From contig NZ_WWGX01000104.1 of NCBI RefSeq assembly GCF_009862265.1, positions 62,183 to 126,182 of the forward strand: a DNA stretch of 64,000 bases, written 5' to 3'. Below the pieces are notes generated by a model, which saw nothing but the letters and a program-made list of their open reading frames with translations, did no database searches and was not told where the DNA came from. The position numbers were made by a program, and so were the translations under genes. Origin of the DNA: Streptomyces sp. SID8352 (GTDB lineage Bacteria > Actinomycetota > Actinomycetes > Streptomycetales > Streptomycetaceae). This document shows, piece after piece, positions 41,194 through 49,796 of this stretch; positions within the stretch are counted from its first letter, which is position 1, and the number at the start of each line of letters is the position of its first letter.

Positions 41194-41296
41194 GGGGCGC
41201 GGCGGACACCGGGACGGCGGGAGCGGAGGAGCGGCGGGCGCCGGGACGACGGGAGCGGAGGACGGCGGGGCCCGTCGGCGGCCCGGGCCGGGTGCC

Positions 41297-42082
41297 TCAG
41301 CGGTAGACCTCGCCCGGCCGGGCCCTGCCGGGGGCCAGGAGCTGCGGCACCGTCACGAAGGTGTAGCCGCGGGCGGTGAGGGCGTCGATGATGCCGGGCA
41401 CGGCGGGCACGGTGCCGTCGTAGATGTCGTGCAGCAGGATGATCCCGTCCCGTGACGCCTGGTCGAGGACGCGCTCGGTGATCAGGCCGGGGTCGGTGGT
41501 CCGGTAGTCCTTGGCGGTCACCGTCCACAGCACCTCGGACAGGCCCAGGTCCCGGGAGACGGCGTGGACGGTGTCGTCGGTGCGGCCCTGGGGCGGGCGC
41601 ATCAGCGTGGGGCGGCGGCCGGTCAGGCGCACGATCGCCTTGTTGGTGCGCTCCAGTTCCTCGCGTATCTCCTCCGGTGCGGCGTCGGTGAGTATCCGGT
41701 GGGTCCAGGTGTGGCTCGCCACCTCGTGGCCCTCGGCCGCCATCCGCCGCACCAGCTCGGGACGGGTGTCGATGTGCCGCGCGCCGAGCAGGAAGAAGGT
41801 CGCGGGGACCCGCTTCTCCGCGAGGACGTCCAGGAGCCGGGCGGAGTTGCCGCTCGGTCCGGCGTCGAAGGTCAGGGCTATGCACTTGGCCTGCCGGCAG
41901 TCCGCGGCGCCGAAGGGCGCCGGGTCCCGGGTGCCCGCGGAGTCGCGGACGGCGCCGGGAGAGGTGGTTTCCAGCCGGGTGCAACCGCTCAGCGCGAGGG
42001 CCAGGGCGGTGGCCGCGGCGGCCACCACGGTCCCGGGCAACCTCGTCCGAGCTTCTTTCCTCTTCTTGGTCAGCGAAAGCAT
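41297..42082 (-). CDS. Polysaccharide deacetylase lipoprotein (NodB domain)
   Basis: The 261-residue product has a lipoprotein signal ending LALALSGC, so it acts outside the membrane. The NodB deacetylase domain has motif 1 IALTFDAGPSGNSARLL (the second Asp of TFDDG is Ala), motif 2 HEVASHTWTHR with the two zinc His residues, motif 3 RPPQGRTDD, and a late LLHDIYDGT. Such enzymes remove N- or O-acetyl groups from peptidoglycan or other sugar polymers. Streptomyces members with TFDAGP are common and probably active. The ATG lacks a good ribosome site; the likely promoter is close by. Confidence 0.9.
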   Translation of the reverse strand: MLSLTKKRKEARTRLPGTVVAAAATALALALSGCTRLETTSPGAVRDSAGTRDPAPFGAADCRQAKCIALTFDAGPSGNSARLLDVLAEKRVPATFFLLGARHIDTRPELVRRMAAEGHEVASHTWTHRILTDAAPEEIREELERTNKAIVRLTGRRPTLMRPPQGRTDDTVHAVSRDLGLSEVLWTVTAKDYRTTDPGLITERVLDQASRDGIILLHDIYDGTVPAVPGIIDALTARGYTFVTVPQLLAPGRARPGEVYR

Positions 42083-42101
42083 GCGGGGACTGTACGTTGA
42101 G

Positions 42102-42132
42102 CGTATAGACGACTTTCAGTCACCCCCCTCAA
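42102..42132 (-). promoter_or_regulatory. Candidate promoter of the deacetylase gene
   Basis: On the minus strand TTGAGG (42132-42127) and TATACG (42107-42102) are 19 bp apart. Transcription would start only 10-15 nt before the ATG at 42082, giving a very short leader, which fits the absence of a purine-rich ribosome site. The remaining spacer up to 42513 shows no other signal. Confidence 0.45.
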
Positions 42133-42513
42133 CGGGGTCGAGTGAAAGGGATGCCAGGTGGGCGGCCTGTCGGCGGTCGGAGGGGATCGGTCCGGGGCGC
42201 GCATCCGGCCAGTGTTCGTACGGGGCCGGGAACCACCGTCGGGGGCGACGCGGACGTGGCTCGCCGGAGCGGAACGGGTTGCCGGGTTTGAGGCCCCGGC
42301 GGTGCGGCACCCGCAGGAATCGAGCCGGGGCGCGTGCGGAGCCCCGACGCCGGCCAGTCCGGCCCCGAGTCCCCGCCCGAGCCCCGGTCCCTGCCCGCAC
42401 CCCCGCCGCCCGCACCCCGGATCGCCAGATCCGCAGAGCCCCCAGGTCCGCAGAGCCCCGGCTCGTGGCGCCGGAACCCACGGCCCCCGGGCCGCCCGGG
42501 ACGGAGCACCTCC

Positions 42514-42744
42514 ATGCGCATGCGCATCCTCGGTACCGACCTCCTGACCACGATCCACGACGGCACGGGCCGCTCCGACGGCACCGGCCGGTCCGGCACC
42601 GGCCGACCCACCGGTGGTCGATCGGCCCGTGTGCTGCGCGATCCCCGCTCCGGCGCCGGGCCGCTGCCTTCCGCCCGCCCGGCCGGGCCCGTGGAGGGCG
42701 GGCCGGACCGGGCACGGGGCCGCCGGGAGCGGGGGCCCGCGTGA
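42514..42744 (+). CDS. Small hypothetical ORF coupled to glycosyltransferase
   Basis: ATG 42514 has GGAG 7 nt upstream, and the stop overlaps the GTG of the glycosyltransferase by 4 nt (GTGA), two signs of real translation. The 76-residue product starts MRMRILGTDLLTTIHDG and soon becomes Gly/Arg/Ser-rich low-complexity sequence without recognizable domains. It may be the leftover start of a larger gene that once headed the glycosyltransferase operon. Function unknown. Confidence 0.4.
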   Translation: MRMRILGTDLLTTIHDGTGRSDGTGRSGTGRPTGGRSARVLRDPRSGAGPLPSARPAGPVEGGPDRARGRRERGPA

Positions 42745-43811
42745 CCGGGACAGGGGGCATCGGATACGCCGTCGTCATCCCCACCCTCGTGCGCGACACC
42801 CTGGTCGACTGCCTGGCCGCGCTCGCCGCCGCGCACGGACCCGTCCCGGACGAGATCGTCATCGTCGACGACCGGCCGCCCGAGTGGGACACCGCCGTGC
42901 CCGGCGACCACCGGGGCGGCGCCGCACCCGGACCGGGAGCGGCGGCGGACGCCCTGGACCACCCGCTGAGCGTCCTCGGTGACCTCTGGGACCGCACCCT
43001 GGTGCTGCGCAGCGGCGGACGGGGACCCGCCGGCGCCCGCAACGCCGGCTTCCGGGCGGTCACCGCGCCGTGGACCGCCTTCCTCGACGACGACGTCCAG
43101 GTCGGCCCGTACTGGTACGACCAGTTGGCGCGGGACCTCGCCGAGGCGGACCCCGACACCGCCGGGGTCCGGGGCGTGATCGCCGTGCCGCTGCCCGGGG
43201 GGCGCCGGCCCACCGACCGGGAACGCGGCCTCGCCGGGCTCGCCCGTGCTCCCTGGAGCGCCGCCGACATGGTCTACCGCACCGAGGCGCTCGAACGGGT
43301 CGACGGCTTCGACGAACGCTTCACCCGCGCCTTCCGGGAGGACGCCGACCTCGCCCTGCGCGTCCTGGGCGCGGGCTGGCGCATCCGGCGGGGCCGCCGC
43401 ACCACCCGCCACCCGGTGCGCCCCGCCTCCCGCTGGGTCTCCCTCGCCGAGCAGCGGGCCCACGCGGACGACGCACTGATGCGCCGTCTGCACGGGCCCG
43501 ACTGGTGGGCGAAGGCGGTCGCCCCCCGGAGCCGGATCCGCCGCCACGCCGCCGTCACCGCCGCCGGGGCGCTCGCCCTCGTCCTCGCGGTGGCGGGCCG
43601 CCGCCGGGCCGCCGCCGCGGCGGGGCTCTGCTGGGCCTCCGGCACCGCCGCGTTCGCCCGGGAGCGCGTCGCCCCCGGGCCGCGCACCCCGGGCGAGGTC
43701 ACCACGGTGGTCCTGACCAGCGTCGCCATCCCGCCGCTCGCCACCTGGCACCGGCTGCGGGGCGAGTGGCGCCACCGTGCCGCCCGCGCCTGGCGGGAGG
43801 TGGCGCCGTGA
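42741..43811 (+). CDS. Glycosyltransferase family 2 protein
   Basis: GTG 42741 follows GGGAGCGGGGG. The 356-residue protein has a GT-A fold: AVVIPTLVRDTLVDCL near the start, DEIVIVDDRPP, GARNAGFRAV, the metal-binding motif APWTAFLDDDVQVG near residue 115, and FTRAFREDADLALRVLGAG. A hydrophobic region near the C-terminus (residues ~275-320) suggests membrane attachment. It would transfer a nucleotide-activated sugar to a lipid or polymer. It is tightly coupled by overlapping stop/start codons to its neighbours. Confidence 0.88.
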   Translation: MTGTGGIGYAVVIPTLVRDTLVDCLAALAAAHGPVPDEIVIVDDRPPEWDTAVPGDHRGGAAPGPGAAADALDHPLSVLGDLWDRTLVLRSGGRGPAGARNAGFRAVTAPWTAFLDDDVQVGPYWYDQLARDLAEADPDTAGVRGVIAVPLPGGRRPTDRERGLAGLARAPWSAADMVYRTEALERVDGFDERFTRAFREDADLALRVLGAGWRIRRGRRTTRHPVRPASRWVSLAEQRAHADDALMRRLHGPDWWAKAVAPRSRIRRHAAVTAAGALALVLAVAGRRRAAAAAGLCWASGTAAFARERVAPGPRTPGEVTTVVLTSVAIPPLATWHRLRGEWRHRAARAWREVAP

Positions 43812-44275
43812 CCCCGGCCGGGGGCCCGTTCCCGCCCCGGGGCACGGCCCCGGACCGCCGCCGTCCGCGCGGAACGCCCGGCGCCGCGGGAGCGGCCGAC
43901 GCCCTCCACGCGGGTGCCCCGAAAGCCCACGGTCCTCGGGGGGACGCCGCCGCGGCCCCTGCCGTGCCCGGCCCACCGGGGGGATCATCCCCCCGGCGCG
44001 GCGGGCGGGGGCCGTCCCCGCGCGACCGCCCGCCCGCGCCCGGCCGCAAAGCCCCCGCCGCACCGCACCCGGTGCCCACTCCGCCCGTCGGTCCCCGTGC
44101 CGGAGCGGTCCCCGACCGCGCCGTCGCACCGACCGCACCCGCTGGGGGCCTCCCCGACGCCGCGCCGCCCGCGCGGCCTGCCGTCGGCGAGGCCCCCGCG
44201 ACCGCCCCGTCCCGCTACGGGCTGACCCGCTTCCCGGACGACCGGGAGCGGCTGCCGAAGGAGGTGACCCGATGA
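43808..44275 (+). CDS. Low-complexity hypothetical protein between two glycosyltransferases
   Basis: GTG 43808 overlaps the upstream stop (GTGA), and the TGA overlaps the ATG of the next glycosyltransferase (ATGA). The 155-residue product is Pro/Ala/Gly/Arg-rich, and only the last ~20 residues (SRYGLTRFPDDRERLPKEV) look ordered. The exact coupling at both ends argues that it is translated, perhaps only to deliver ribosomes to the next gene. It could also be a remnant of a lost enzyme. Confidence 0.45.
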   Translation: MTPAGGPFPPRGTAPDRRRPRGTPGAAGAADALHAGAPKAHGPRGDAAAAPAVPGPPGGSSPRRGGRGPSPRDRPPAPGRKAPAAPHPVPTPPVGPRAGAVPDRAVAPTAPAGGLPDAAPPARPAVGEAPATAPSRYGLTRFPDDRERLPKEVTR

Positions 44276-45486
44276 GGATCGCCATGGTGTCCGAGCACGC
44301 GAGCCCCCTCGCCGCGCTCGGCGGGGTCGACGCCGCCGGACAGAACGTCCATGTGGCCCGCCTCACCGAGCAGTTGGCCAAACGCGGCCACGACGTCACG
44401 GTCTACACCCGCCGTGACTCGCTGGACCTGCCCGACCGGGTGCCGCTGCCCGGCGGCGCCGTCGTCGAGCATGTGCCCGCGGGTCCGGCCGAGCCCGTGC
44501 CCCGGGACGAACTGTCCCCCTACATACCGACGTTCGGCGCCGCCCTGGCCCGCGCGTGGAGCCGCCGGCGGCCCGACGTGGTGCACGCGCACTACTGGAT
44601 GTCCGGCATGGCGGCCCAGATCGCCACCGGACCGCAGGAGTTGCCGCTCGTGCAGACCTTCCACGCCCTCGGCAGCGTCAAGCGGCGCCACCAGGGCAAG
44701 CGGGACACCAGCCCGGCCGAACGCGTCGCCGTGGAGCGGCGGCTCGCCCGCGCCTGCCGTGTCCTGGCCACCTGCACCGACGAGGTCCTCGAACTCGGCG
44801 ACCTGGGCGTGCCGACCCGCCGGATCTCGGTGGTCTCCTGCGGCGTCGACGCCGGGCAGTTCCGCCCCGGCGCCCTGGGCACCGGCGTTCCCCCGCGCGG
44901 CCGACGGTACCGGCTGCTCGCCTGCGGACGGCTCGTCGCCCGCAAGGGGTTCGACCACGCCGTCCGCGCCCTCGCGGGGATCCCCGACGCCGAACTCCTC
45001 ATCGCGGGCGGCCCCCCGGCCGAGCGGCTCGGCACCGACCGGGAGGCCCGGCGCCTGACCGCCCTGGCCCGCCGCCTCGGGGTCGGCGACCGGGTCACCC
45101 TGCTCGGCTCGGTGGCACCGGACGACATGCCGGCCCTGCTGGGCAGCGCCGACGTGGTGCTGTGCACACCGGTCTACGAGCCGTTCGGCATGGTGCCGCT
45201 GGAGGCCATGGCGTGCGCCGTGCCGGTGCTGGCCACCGATGTCGGCGGCCATCGCGACTCCGTCGCCGACGGCGTCACCGGCCGCCTCGTCCCCCCGAGG
45301 AACCCGGACGCCGTCGCCGCCGCGGCCCGCGAGCTGCTCGCCGACGCGGAACTGCGCGACCGCTACGGCAGGGCGGGCCGCGACCGCGTCCTCAAGCACT
45401 ACACCTGGCACGACGTGGTCGAGGGCACCGAGCGGGTCTACCGCCTCGCCCTCGCGGAGCACGCCCAGGTACAGGAGGGGGCCTGA
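44272..45486 (+). CDS. Glycosyltransferase family 4 (GT-B)
   Basis: ATG 44272 is preceded by AAGGAGGTGA, a near-perfect ribosome site. The 404-residue enzyme shows MRIAMVSEHASPLAALGGVD and GGQ-like AAGQNVHVARL at the N-terminus, VVHAHYWMSGMAA, a nucleotide-sugar domain with RLLACGRLVARKGFDHAV, and the EX7E-like PVYEPFGMVPLEAMACAVPV. It would add a sugar to a cell-surface or secreted acceptor, with retention of configuration. It is the last gene of the small operon and is followed by a strong terminator. Confidence 0.9.
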   Translation: MRIAMVSEHASPLAALGGVDAAGQNVHVARLTEQLAKRGHDVTVYTRRDSLDLPDRVPLPGGAVVEHVPAGPAEPVPRDELSPYIPTFGAALARAWSRRRPDVVHAHYWMSGMAAQIATGPQELPLVQTFHALGSVKRRHQGKRDTSPAERVAVERRLARACRVLATCTDEVLELGDLGVPTRRISVVSCGVDAGQFRPGALGTGVPPRGRRYRLLACGRLVARKGFDHAVRALAGIPDAELLIAGGPPAERLGTDREARRLTALARRLGVGDRVTLLGSVAPDDMPALLGSADVVLCTPVYEPFGMVPLEAMACAVPVLATDVGGHRDSVADGVTGRLVPPRNPDAVAAAARELLADAELRDRYGRAGRDRVLKHYTWHDVVEGTERVYRLALAEHAQVQEGA

Positions 45487-45570
45487 TCCGGTGGCCCCCA
45501 GGTCCTCGGAAGCGCCCTCGGACCACCGAGTGGAGCGGGCCGCCCGGCCGGACCGGTCGGGCGGCCTACC

Positions 45571-45626
45571 CCGACGCGGCCCCCTGCCGCAAGGCAGGGG
45601 GCCGCGTCGGCAGGGGGCCGCGTCGG
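45571..45626. terminator. Terminator with GNRA-type loop and duplicated 3' arm
   Basis: An 18-bp perfect stem (45571-45588 with 45593-45610) closes on a GCAA tetraloop. The 3' arm GGCAGGGGGCCGCGTCGG is then repeated at 45609-45626, so the 5' arm can pair with either copy. It lies 85 bp after the glycosyltransferase stop. Confidence 0.8.
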
Positions 45627-45685
45627 GGTACGGCGTGCGGCCCGGCTCCGGTACGGCGCACGCCCCGGTCAGCGCCCCGGCCGGG

Positions 45686-46021
45686 TCAGCGTCGGGGGCG
45701 CACCGGGGGGTCGGAGCGCTGGTCCCGGCGCCGGGCCAGCCGGAGCGCCGCGAACAGCGTCAGCGGCCCCACGGCGGCGAAGGCCCAGAGGACGCCCGAC
45801 GCCGCGGTGACGGCGCCGGTGACCAGCAGGACGACCGACAGGGCGAGGAGCAGCAGCACCGTCAGGGTGTGCGGACGGTACGCCGCCAGCCGTGCCGGGT
45901 CGGGAAGACGGCTCAGGCGCAGGGTGCGCAGCCGCCGGTCGAGTCGGCGGTCGTGGCGCAGGGCCCGTTCCATCTCGTCGAGGATGCGCTGCTCGTGCTC
46001 GGGCAGCCGGCCGGTGGTCAC
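45686..46021 (-). CDS. DUF3040 membrane protein
   Basis: GTG 46021 follows GGGAGGAACCATC. The 111-residue product has the DUF3040 start LPEHEQRILDEMERALRHD, then two hydrophobic helices (HTLTVLLLLALSVVLLVTGA and LWAFAAVGPLTLFAAL) and a basic tail. The family is specific to actinobacteria and its role is unknown; it is often found near cell-envelope genes. Its gene reads toward the glycosyltransferase operon. Confidence 0.85.
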   Translation of the reverse strand: MTTGRLPEHEQRILDEMERALRHDRRLDRRLRTLRLSRLPDPARLAAYRPHTLTVLLLLALSVVLLVTGAVTAASGVLWAFAAVGPLTLFAALRLARRRDQRSDPPVRPRR

Positions 46022-46089
46022 GATGGTTCCTCCCGGTCGAGGACCGATGCGCACCGAGTGCCACGCCTGCGCCGCCCCAATCGGCCGAC

Positions 46090-46763
46090 ACCGACCCGCA
46101 CCGTCACGCCTGCCCCAGCTCCCTGCGCCTGCCCCAGCTCCCTGCGCCTGTGCCCGCCCTGCGCCCGTGCCCGCCTGCCTCGCGTCTGTGCTCGCCCGCC
46201 CCCGTGCGCCGGTGCTCACCCGCCCCGGTCCCGGTCCGCACGTCGGCACCGGCTCCTCCGTCCGGCTCCGGCTCGGCTTCGGCCCAGGCTTCTCCGGCCT
46301 GGCTTCCCGACTCCGGCAGGCAATCACCGCCGGCCCCGACTCCTCACCGCGGCCTTCGGACATTCTTTGTTCGACTCCGGCCTCGGCTTCTCCTTCCGGT
46401 TCTCCTTCCGGCTTCCTGTCTGGCTCGGGCCTCGGCTTCGGGACGGCCCGTCCGGTCTGGGGCTCGGCTTCTCCGGTCCGGCTTCCTGTCCTCCGGCCTC
46501 ACTGCGGGACCGGGCTCCTCGCCCCTGCCTCCGGCTCCGGCTCGGGCCTCGGCTCTGGTTCCCGGACGGCCCGTCCCGCCTCCGGCGTCCGCCTCGGGCC
46601 TCGGCTCCGGCTCCGGGACGGCCAGTCCGGCTCCGGTCCCTCTTGTCTCCAGACCCTCCGGCCTGGATGCCCCCCTCCGGCCCCGCCGCCCGTCCATGCA
46701 CCGGGCCCCGGGTCCGACCCGACCGCGCCCCCGGCCCCGTCCCGGACGGACGGTGCGGGAGGG
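46090..46763. repeat. Low-complexity spacer with decayed tandem repeats
   Basis: No gene is supported. Near 46108-46150 a 21-bp unit CTGCCCCAGCTCCCTGCGC occurs twice in tandem. From 46380 to 46640 a longer degenerate unit recurs about three times, containing CTCGGGCCTCGGCT and the palindrome GGACGGCCCGTCC. The pattern resembles a worn tandem array or a decayed Pro/Ser-rich coding repeat. Confidence 0.5.
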
Positions 46764-47492
46764 CTACTCCGTCGCCTCCACGTTCACATCGGCGTCCAGC
46801 ACCCCCTCCATCAGGAACAGGTCGGAGGTCAGGGCCACCGGGTCCTCGGTGCCCTCCAGTCGCAGCAGTACCCTGGCCGCCGGGTCCGTGCGCCCCGGGA
46901 GCTGCTCGGCGGTCACCCGCAGGATGCGGAAGCCGCGCCCGGTGCACACCTCCATCAGCCGCGGCAGCAGCGCCCGCCCCGCGACGTACGTCAGACGCAG
47001 TTCGACGGTGCGCGCCGCCGCGTCCTTGACCAGGCGGGACACCAGCGGCGGATACCCGCGCACCACGACGAAGTGCAGCGCCGTGGTGGCCAGGGCAAGG
47101 ACGGGCAGCCCGCCCCCGCACGCCATGCCGACCGCGCAGGTCAGCCAGATCGTCGCGGCGGTCGTCAACCCCCGCACCGCATCACGCCGTACGAAGATCA
47201 GACCACCGCCGATGAAGCCGATGCCGGAGACGACCTGCGCCGCCACCCGGGACGGGTCGAGGGCGACGTGGTCCATGCCCAGCACACTGGCGAAGCCGTG
47301 CTGGGAGATCTCCATCATCAGCGCGCTGGCCACCCCGACCAGGGTGTGCGTCCGCAGCCCGGCGCTCTTCTGCTGCGCCTCCCGCTCCAGCCCGATCAGG
47401 CTGGACAGCAGCAGGGCCAGCCCCAGTTCGGCGAGCTGGCGCACTCCCTGGCCCTCACCGATGTCCCACAGCGACACCGCAAGTTCCCGCAT
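46764..47492 (-). CDS. MgtC/SapB-family membrane protein
   Basis: The 242-residue protein starts MRELAVSLWDIGEGQG. It carries the MgtC motif LSSLIGLEREAQQKSAGLRT, then RVAAQVVSGIGFIGGGLIF and GLTTAATIWLTCAVGMACG, giving four or five membrane helices in the first ~145 residues. A soluble ACT-like C-terminal domain follows. MgtC proteins modulate the membrane ATP synthase and magnesium or phosphate homeostasis in pathogens; in soil actinobacteria the role is untested. A GGAGGT-type site precedes the ATG. The gene stands alone. Confidence 0.9.
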   Translation of the reverse strand: MRELAVSLWDIGEGQGVRQLAELGLALLLSSLIGLEREAQQKSAGLRTHTLVGVASALMMEISQHGFASVLGMDHVALDPSRVAAQVVSGIGFIGGGLIFVRRDAVRGLTTAATIWLTCAVGMACGGGLPVLALATTALHFVVVRGYPPLVSRLVKDAAARTVELRLTYVAGRALLPRLMEVCTGRGFRILRVTAEQLPGRTDPAARVLLRLEGTEDPVALTSDLFLMEGVLDADVNVEATE

Positions 47493-48178
47493 CCGGCACC
47501 TCCCTGGCCCGTTCTACACCTCGCCGCCCGCTCCGGCGGCGGTTCCGCGCGGACACGGACCGCACGTGTCGGTTCGCGCCGCGTCACCACGGGGGCCCTC
47601 GTGCCCCGAGGCACCGTCGCCCCGGAGGGCCGGGCGCCGAGGTGCCGGGCACGGCGGATCAAGTCCCCCTCCGGCCACGGCCGAAGCGCGGGCCGCCCGC
47701 TCCGGCCGTGGGGACGTCGGCCACCGGCCTCGGCGCCGTTGGCCCCGTGCACGGTGACCCGGGGCGCGCGGGCTCCGGGCACCGCGACCCGAGCGCGGAG
47801 GCCGCCGAGCGCCGAGCACCCGAGGCCGGGCTTCGGGCGCGGAGGCGCCGAGGCCGCGCTTCGGGCGGTGGCCCGGACACTGCGGCCGAGGCGCCGCGCC
47901 CCGAGCAGGGGCCCCGGACCCGAGGAACCCCCGGGCGCGACGCCCCCGTTCGCGCGGGCGCCGGTCGCAGGAGGGCCGATGCCTTCGGCCCCGGGGTTCC
48001 CGGCTCCCGCGCCGACCCGGACCGGAGCCCACCGGTCCCCGTGGCCCCGTGGCCCCGTGGCCCCGTGGCCCCGTGGCCACTCGCCCCACATACCCGCCCG
48101 GGTCCGGGCCACGCTCGCGGGAGCCCTCGAACCCGACTCCTCCGGAGCCCCGTTGCGCCGCCGTGCCGGGTGCGGCGG
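47493..48178. other. Gene-free GC-rich spacer
   Basis: The spacer between the divergent mgtC-like and winged-helix genes has open frames on both strands but none with a ribosome site or family motif. A perfect run of about four copies of GGCCCCGTGGCC-type 9-bp repeats lies near 48035-48080. No RNA gene was recognized. Confidence 0.5.
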
Positions 48179-48262
48179 CGCCCCGCGGACGCCCGTCGGG
48201 CGGAGGACGGAACCGGTCCTCGCCCCGCGGACGCCCGTCGGGCGGAGGGCGGAATCCGTCCT
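48179..48262. repeat. Two tandem 42-bp repeats upstream of the winged-helix gene
   Basis: Copies at 48179-48220 and 48221-48262 share CGCCCCGCGGACGCCCGTCG and differ at only a few positions near their ends. Each contains a CCCGTCGGGCGG dyad. The array ends 22 bp before the gene start, so it overlaps the likely promoter and could hold paired regulator sites. Confidence 0.7.
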
Positions 48263-48284
48263 CCATGGGCGTTACCGTGCCCGC

Positions 48285-49391
48285 ATGACCTCCAAGGCAT
48301 CCCCGACGGCCCCCGCGCTCGGCACCCGGGCGCTCAACCGAGCGACCCTCGCCCGGCAGGCGCTGCTGTGCCGCGCGCCGATGTCCGCCGAGGCCGCCGT
48401 CGGCCATCTGGTCGGGCTCCAGGCGCAGAACGTGAAGCCGCCCTATTACGCGCTCGCCGCCCGCCTCGACGGGTTCGCCCCCGACGACCTGGCCCGGCCG
48501 ATGGCCGACCGCCGGGTCGCCCGCATCGTCACCCTGCGCTCCACCGTCCACACCCACACCGCCGACGACTGCCTCACCCTGCGCCCGCTGGTGCAGGCCG
48601 CCCGCGATCGCGAACTGCGCAACTTCCGGGCCGGGTTGACCGGGGTCGACCTCGACACCCTCGCCGTCCTGGCCCGGGAGCTGGTCGAGGAGGAGCCGCG
48701 CACCATGGGGCAGCTCCGGGAGGCCCTGGGCGCCCGGTGGCCCGAGGCCGACCCGGCCTCCCTGGCGGTCGCCGCCCGCTGCCGGCTGCCCCTCGTCCAG
48801 GTCACCCCGCGCGGGGTGTGGGGCAGGAGCGGTCAGGTCGCGCTCACCACCGCCGAGCACTGGTTCGGACGCCCGTCCGAGCCGGCCCCGGCGCCGGACG
48901 CCACCGTGCTGCGCTACCTCGCCGCCTTCGGGCCGGCGTCCGTGAAGGACCTGCAGAGGTGGTCCGGGCTGACCCGGACGCGGGAGGTCTTCGAGCGGCT
49001 GCGTCCCCGGCTCCTCACCTTCCGGGACCCCGGCGGCACCGAGCTGTTCGACCTCCCCGACGCGCCCCGCCCGGACCCGGAGACCCCGGCGCCGCCACGC
49101 TTCCTCCCGGAGTTCGACAACCTGCTGCTCTCCCACGCCGACCGCACCCGCGTCGTGCCGCCCCGCCACAAGGGCCGCACCTGGAAGGGCAACCAGGCGT
49201 ACCGCACCCTCCTGGTGGACGGCTTCCTCGCCGGGCTGTGGGTGCTGACGGACGACGCCCTCGTGGTCGAGACCTTCGAGCCGCCGACCGGCGGACAGCG
49301 GGCGGAGATCACCGCCGAGGGGGAGCGGATGCTGGCGGTCATGCATCCGGGGGAGAGCCGCGGTGTCCGCTTCGGGATGGTACGCGGCTGA
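48285..49391 (+). CDS. Winged helix DNA-binding domain protein (HTH_42 family)
   Basis: The 368-residue protein matches the AlkX/YcaQ-like winged-helix family (HTH_42): LNRATLARQALLCRA, VGHLVGLQAQNVKPPYYALA and MADRRVARIVTLRSTVH in the N-terminal third. A middle part has TVLRYLAAFGPASVKDLQRW and a C-terminal part PPRFLPEFDNLLLSHADRTR. E. coli YcaQ is a DNA glycosylase for interstrand crosslinks; actinobacterial relatives are less studied, so DNA repair is possible but not proven. The ATG lacks a strong ribosome site and may be read from a short leader. Confidence 0.85.
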   Translation: MTSKASPTAPALGTRALNRATLARQALLCRAPMSAEAAVGHLVGLQAQNVKPPYYALAARLDGFAPDDLARPMADRRVARIVTLRSTVHTHTADDCLTLRPLVQAARDRELRNFRAGLTGVDLDTLAVLARELVEEEPRTMGQLREALGARWPEADPASLAVAARCRLPLVQVTPRGVWGRSGQVALTTAEHWFGRPSEPAPAPDATVLRYLAAFGPASVKDLQRWSGLTRTREVFERLRPRLLTFRDPGGTELFDLPDAPRPDPETPAPPRFLPEFDNLLLSHADRTRVVPPRHKGRTWKGNQAYRTLLVDGFLAGLWVLTDDALVVETFEPPTGGQRAEITAEGERMLAVMHPGESRGVRFGMVRG

Positions 49392-49436
49392 CCCGGCCCC
49401 CGCGTGTCGGAGGGGCCGGGCCGGAGGGGTTGGAAA

Positions 49437-49477
49437 GGGGGCGCTGCGGGCCGCTCGTGGAGGCCCGCAACGCCCCC
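49437..49477. terminator. Hairpin terminator after the winged-helix gene
   Basis: Arms at 49437-49452 (GGGGGCGCTGCGGGCC) and 49462-49477 pair over 15 of 16 positions with a 9-nt loop, 46 bp after the stop. Confidence 0.7.
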
Positions 49478-49628
49478 CGGCATCTCACCTGAGGGGTGCT
49501 CAGGACATCCGGGGTGCGCGAGGGAGGCACCGGCCGGGCGCGGGACGTGGACCGGTGCGGGAGGACCGCGGGGAAGCGGGCGGGCCGCCGGAGAAGAAGG
49601 GGCGGGCCGCCGGGCCGGAGGGGGGCGG

Positions 49629-49796
49629 CTACGGAAGCGGGAGCCGGGCCGCGGAAGAGATGGTCCCTGCCAGGACGCCCCCGGTGACCGGGGGTCCGCC
49701 GCTGTCGCCCTGGCAGGTGTCCATGCCGCCGGCACGGGTCGGTGCGCCGGTACGGGCCGGGGCGGCGGCCGGTCTGGCGCGGGTGAACCCGGACAT
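49629..49796 (-). pseudogene. C-terminal remnant of an S1-family serine protease
   Basis: A minus-strand frame reads GGMDTCQGDSGGPPVTGGVL, then LAGTISSAARLPLP and a stop at 49629. GDSGGP with the preceding MDTCQ is the active-site serine motif of trypsin-like secreted proteases. Everything upstream that should carry the His and Asp of the triad and the signal peptide is missing. The 55-residue frame instead starts with unrelated Ala/Arg/Pro sequence, and the strand that should follow is altered and truncated. No ribosome site precedes it. It is a relic of a lost protease gene. Confidence 0.7.
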
